Part shown: piece by piece, positions 62,114 to 64,000 of the stretch | How the letters are laid out: every line of letters begins with the position of its first letter | Numbering within the stretch: position 1 is the first letter of the stretch | Source: Bosea sp. AS-1 | GTDB taxonomy: Bacteria > Pseudomonadota > Alphaproteobacteria > Rhizobiales > Beijerinckiaceae | Direction of reading: 5' to 3' | Assembly: GCF_002220095.1 (NCBI RefSeq) | Contig: NZ_CP022372.1 | Coordinates: forward strand, 2,204,501-2,268,500 | DNA length: 64,000 bases | Translations under genes and position numbers: made by a program | Notes under the pieces: model-generated | Database searches by the model: none | What the model saw: the letters and a program-made list of their open reading frames with translations, nothing else | What the model was told of the DNA's origin: nothing

Positions 62114-63217
62114 ATGTCCGAACGGAGTTTCGAAGAGCGCGCTCGCGTGAGTGCACCCGGTATGCGCACGTTCCTCAACATTGCTCGTCGCTGGGAACTA
62201 TCTGAGAGACAGCAGGCGCAGCTTCTGGAGTGCAAATTACCGCAACTCCGCAAATGGGCGAGGATTGCTCGTGAGCATAAGCCGCTCGCGCTCGATACAG
62301 GCACGCTACTAAGGATTTCGGTAGTAATCGGTGTTTTTGCCGACCTGCGCCAATTCTTGTTGCTCGTTTCCGGCGCACGAGAAGAGCGATTGTGGTTGCT
62401 TCGACCCCGACAGCTTCCTCCGTTCAATGGCCTGTGTCCGCTTGAGGTGCTTTGCGGATCATTCGAAGATCAGATGACCGTACGGCGGCATATTGCTGCT
62501 GTCGTCGAGGGCGCATCGGCTCGCCGTGACATAGATTTGAGCGATCCAGCCAGTACCGCCAACGAGGAGATTTGGACAGGTGCCACGTCGCGTGAGATTC
62601 AGGCAGTTTGCTTTGATGCATTCGGGACCGTTGTAGAAATCGTCGACAAGCGTCGTCCATTCCACGCGCTTCTCCGCGATGAACCGTCGGGCGCGCTGGC
62701 GGTGATGGCAATCACGCGCCCGACCGGCTTGCGACAACTGTCGCGAGAGATGGCCAACCCCGTAACTGAAGACGAGCTGGCACGGCTAGAAGCAGACGTT
62801 GAAGCGGAGTGTGCATCGACGCGGTTGCGACCGGGCGTGAGCGAGATGTGGTCCGCGTTGCGTCGAGCCGGGCTGAAGATCGCGATCTGTTCGAACCTCG
62901 CTTACTCCTACGAGCAGACCTTGATCGATCAGCTTCCCGATTCACCTGACGCGCTCGTGCTGTCGTTTCGTGCGGGCCTGATGAAGCCCCAGCATGAGAT
63001 TTACCGGTTGGTATGCAGGGAGCTACGACTGCAGCCCTCTGAAGTCCTGTTCACCGGCGACGATCTGGAGGCCGACGTTTTTGGCCCCGGCGCGATCAAT
63101 GCGCTGGCGATGCCTATCGAGGAGTTCGAGAGCTCGTATTCGGGGCGCGTATCCTTCTTTGCGCCGAGCGAGGTTGTCGACCTCTTCGCGCGAATTGCCG
63201 CTGCGAAGGCGCGGTAG
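62114..63217 (+). CDS. Fusion of an Xre/MbcA/ParS antitoxin-like domain and a HAD-superfamily hydrolase
   Basis: A 367-residue protein from ATG 62114, with GAGG five bases before it; the frame extends upstream to 62024. Residues 18-83 resemble the Xre-like HTH of MbcA/ParS antitoxins, and 90-133 (LWLLRPRQLPPFNGLCPLEV) the toxin-binding domain that usually pairs with RES toxins. Residues 160-367 are a HAD domain: nucleophile D168 in FDAFGT, S260 in ICSNL, K291 in GLMKPQHEIY and D316-D317 in TGDDLEAD. The acid/base Asp of phosphatases is Phe, as in 2-haloacid dehalogenases, so the activity is uncertain. A metallophosphoesterase gene follows 51 bp downstream. Confidence 0.8.
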   Translation: MSERSFEERARVSAPGMRTFLNIARRWELSERQQAQLLECKLPQLRKWARIAREHKPLALDTGTLLRISVVIGVFADLRQFLLLVSGAREERLWLLRPRQLPPFNGLCPLEVLCGSFEDQMTVRRHIAAVVEGASARRDIDLSDPASTANEEIWTGATSREIQAVCFDAFGTVVEIVDKRRPFHALLRDEPSGALAVMAITRPTGLRQLSREMANPVTEDELARLEADVEAECASTRLRPGVSEMWSALRRAGLKIAICSNLAYSYEQTLIDQLPDSPDALVLSFRAGLMKPQHEIYRLVCRELRLQPSEVLFTGDDLEADVFGPGAINALAMPIEEFESSYSGRVSFFAPSEVVDLFARIAAAKAR

Positions 63218-63268
63218 TTCCGCCCCCAACTTCGACCCTTCCGTCAGTTCAAACGACTTGGAGGCAGA

Positions 63269-64000
63269 ATGCGCTTGCTGGTGATCTCCGATCTGCATCT
63301 TGAATTTGGCCCCTTCAAGTTTCCTGCGCCTATGCCGGAGTTTGACGTGGCGGTGTTCGCCGGCGACATGGGGCAGCCAATTACGGCGGCTGTGGCGTGG
63401 ATGGTGCAGCAAGAGCAGCACCTGGGCCCGCTCTCTGGGCGCCCAGTCGTTTATGTACCTGGGAATCACGAATTCTACGGCAGCGAGATGAAGTCGAGCC
63501 TCGCCGATGGCAGAGAAGCAGCGAGGGCAGCGGGGATCGAGCTGCTCGCCCGTCGCAGCGTCGTCATTGATGGCGTCCGCTTTATCGGCTGCGTATTATG
63601 GACCGATTATCGCCTCCTCGGGACACCTAAGCCGTCGATGGTGTTTGCCGGGCAGGAGCTGAACGATCACAGACTCATTCGCTATCGCGAGGACAGCGGT
63701 CATTATAGCCGCTTCATGCCCTGGCATGCAGCGGCCGAACACCGGCTCGATCTTGCTTTCATTCGCAGCGAGCTTGCAAAGACGCACGAGGGGCCAACCG
63801 TTGTGGTCACGCACCACGCGCCACACCCGCAATCGGTCCAGCCAAGACACCAGGGCAGCGCGCTGTCCCCGGCTTTCGTCTCGGATCTGAGTGTCCTAAT
63901 CGAGGACTACCAGCCAGACCTCTGGATCCATGGCCATGATCACGGATCGCACGACTACAGGGTGGGACGCACGCGCGTTTTGGCCAACCAGGCTGGTTAC
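63269..64000 (+). CDS. Metallophosphoesterase, cut by the window end
   Basis: The first 244 residues of a calcineurin-like metallophosphoesterase. All visible metal-binding motifs are present: D8 and H10 in SDLHLEFG, D in FAGDMG, GNHE in YVPGNHEFYG, H in VVTHHAP and GHDH in IHGHDHGSHD. No stop codon is reached before base 64000. GGAGG precedes the ATG closely, and the distance from the HAD fusion gene (51 bp) suggests a joint transcript. It hydrolyses phosphoesters, for example of a nucleotide or second messenger, but the substrate is unknown. Confidence 0.9.
   Translation, partial: MRLLVISDLHLEFGPFKFPAPMPEFDVAVFAGDMGQPITAAVAWMVQQEQHLGPLSGRPVVYVPGNHEFYGSEMKSSLADGREAARAAGIELLARRSVVIDGVRFIGCVLWTDYRLLGTPKPSMVFAGQELNDHRLIRYREDSGHYSRFMPWHAAAEHRLDLAFIRSELAKTHEGPTVVVTHHAPHPQSVQPRHQGSALSPAFVSDLSVLIEDYQPDLWIHGHDHGSHDYRVGRTRVLANQAGY

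Larger units (their letters stand above)
54023..64000. mobile_element. Tn7-like transposon, left part (right end outside the window)
   Basis: The element contains a tnsA-tnsB-tnsC-tniQ operon (54204-59959) and cargo from about 60190 onward, bounded on the left by TTCCGCAA repeats. All four core proteins are predicted intact. The operon runs toward the nearby left end, so the cargo lies upstream of tnsA, opposite to classical Tn7, where tnsA sits beside the right end. No Cas genes or CRISPR array were seen, so CRISPR-guided targeting is not indicated. The extent to the right cannot be set from this window. Confidence 0.75.

Noticed and set aside
54023..64000. CRISPR-associated transposon
   Set aside because: No repeat-spacer array and no Cas12k, Cas5-8 or Cas6-7 genes are visible; the right part is outside the window, so this holds for the window only.

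Overview
The window looks like chromosome from a high-GC alphaproteobacterium of the order Hyphomicrobiales (Rhizobiales), probably a Bosea-like genus. The genus is an inference from gene content (DUF3126, PAS_5, DUF2336, bacterial transglutaminase-like cysteine peptidase, OpgC, the thrS/yidD/folE/hisI neighbourhood) and was not checked against a database. Genes are dense on both strands with few gaps above 300 bp.

Bases 1-38.2 kb are mostly core and housekeeping: a serine hydroxymethyltransferase-like 3' end, prmB, a serine hydrolase, DUF3126, a GGDEF cyclase, gamma-carbonic anhydrase, a transglutaminase-like peptidase, PilZ and PAS_5 proteins, a rhomboid protease, CBS and patatin proteins, hisI, folE, an Fe-S scaffold-like protein, a PAP2 phosphatase, yidD, thrS, DUF2157/GDYXXLXY, opgC plus an SGNH hydrolase, flavin enzymes, a MaoC/CoA-lyase pair, a transglycosylase plus DUF2336, nadK, an MBL-fold hydrolase, tRNA-Thr, a chromate transporter, an MFS transporter, rlmB and tRNA-Tyr. 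The noncoding stretch 1757-2326 can fold as a closed RNA containing a duplicated hairpin.

Bases 38.4-48.5 kb hold a self-contained catabolic island. A six-gene operon on the minus strand (enolase-superfamily dehydratase, SDR dehydrogenase, family-5 substrate-binding protein, two permeases, double ATPase) diverges from an unusual IclR/SMP-30 fusion followed by a second SMP-30 lactonase. A palindrome sits in the 76-bp divergent gap. The layout suggests import of a sugar or glycoside, oxidation to a lactone, hydrolysis and dehydration; the substrate is unknown.

Bases 48.7-54.0 kb resemble a metal-stress island: lspA overlapping a CzcD-like cation diffusion facilitator, small membrane or secreted proteins, a SCO copper chaperone and a cardiolipin synthase. 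Three copies of a MerR-type promoter/operator motif (CTTGAACCT...GCTTCA) precede transcription units here. No MerR gene is in the window.

From about 54.0 kb to the window end lies a Tn7-like transposon. Its left end, with three TTCCGCAA repeats starting at a TGT, is 86 bp after the cardiolipin synthase stop codon. A tightly overlapping tnsA-tnsB-tnsC-tniQ operon runs toward that end. Cargo follows to the right: small unknown genes, an XRE regulator, and a two-gene module made of an Xre/MbcA/ParS antitoxin-like domain fused to a HAD hydrolase plus a metallophosphoesterase cut by the window edge. The right end is not in the window. The HAD-fusion/metallophosphoesterase pair and the IclR/SMP-30 fusion are the best candidates for undescribed systems.
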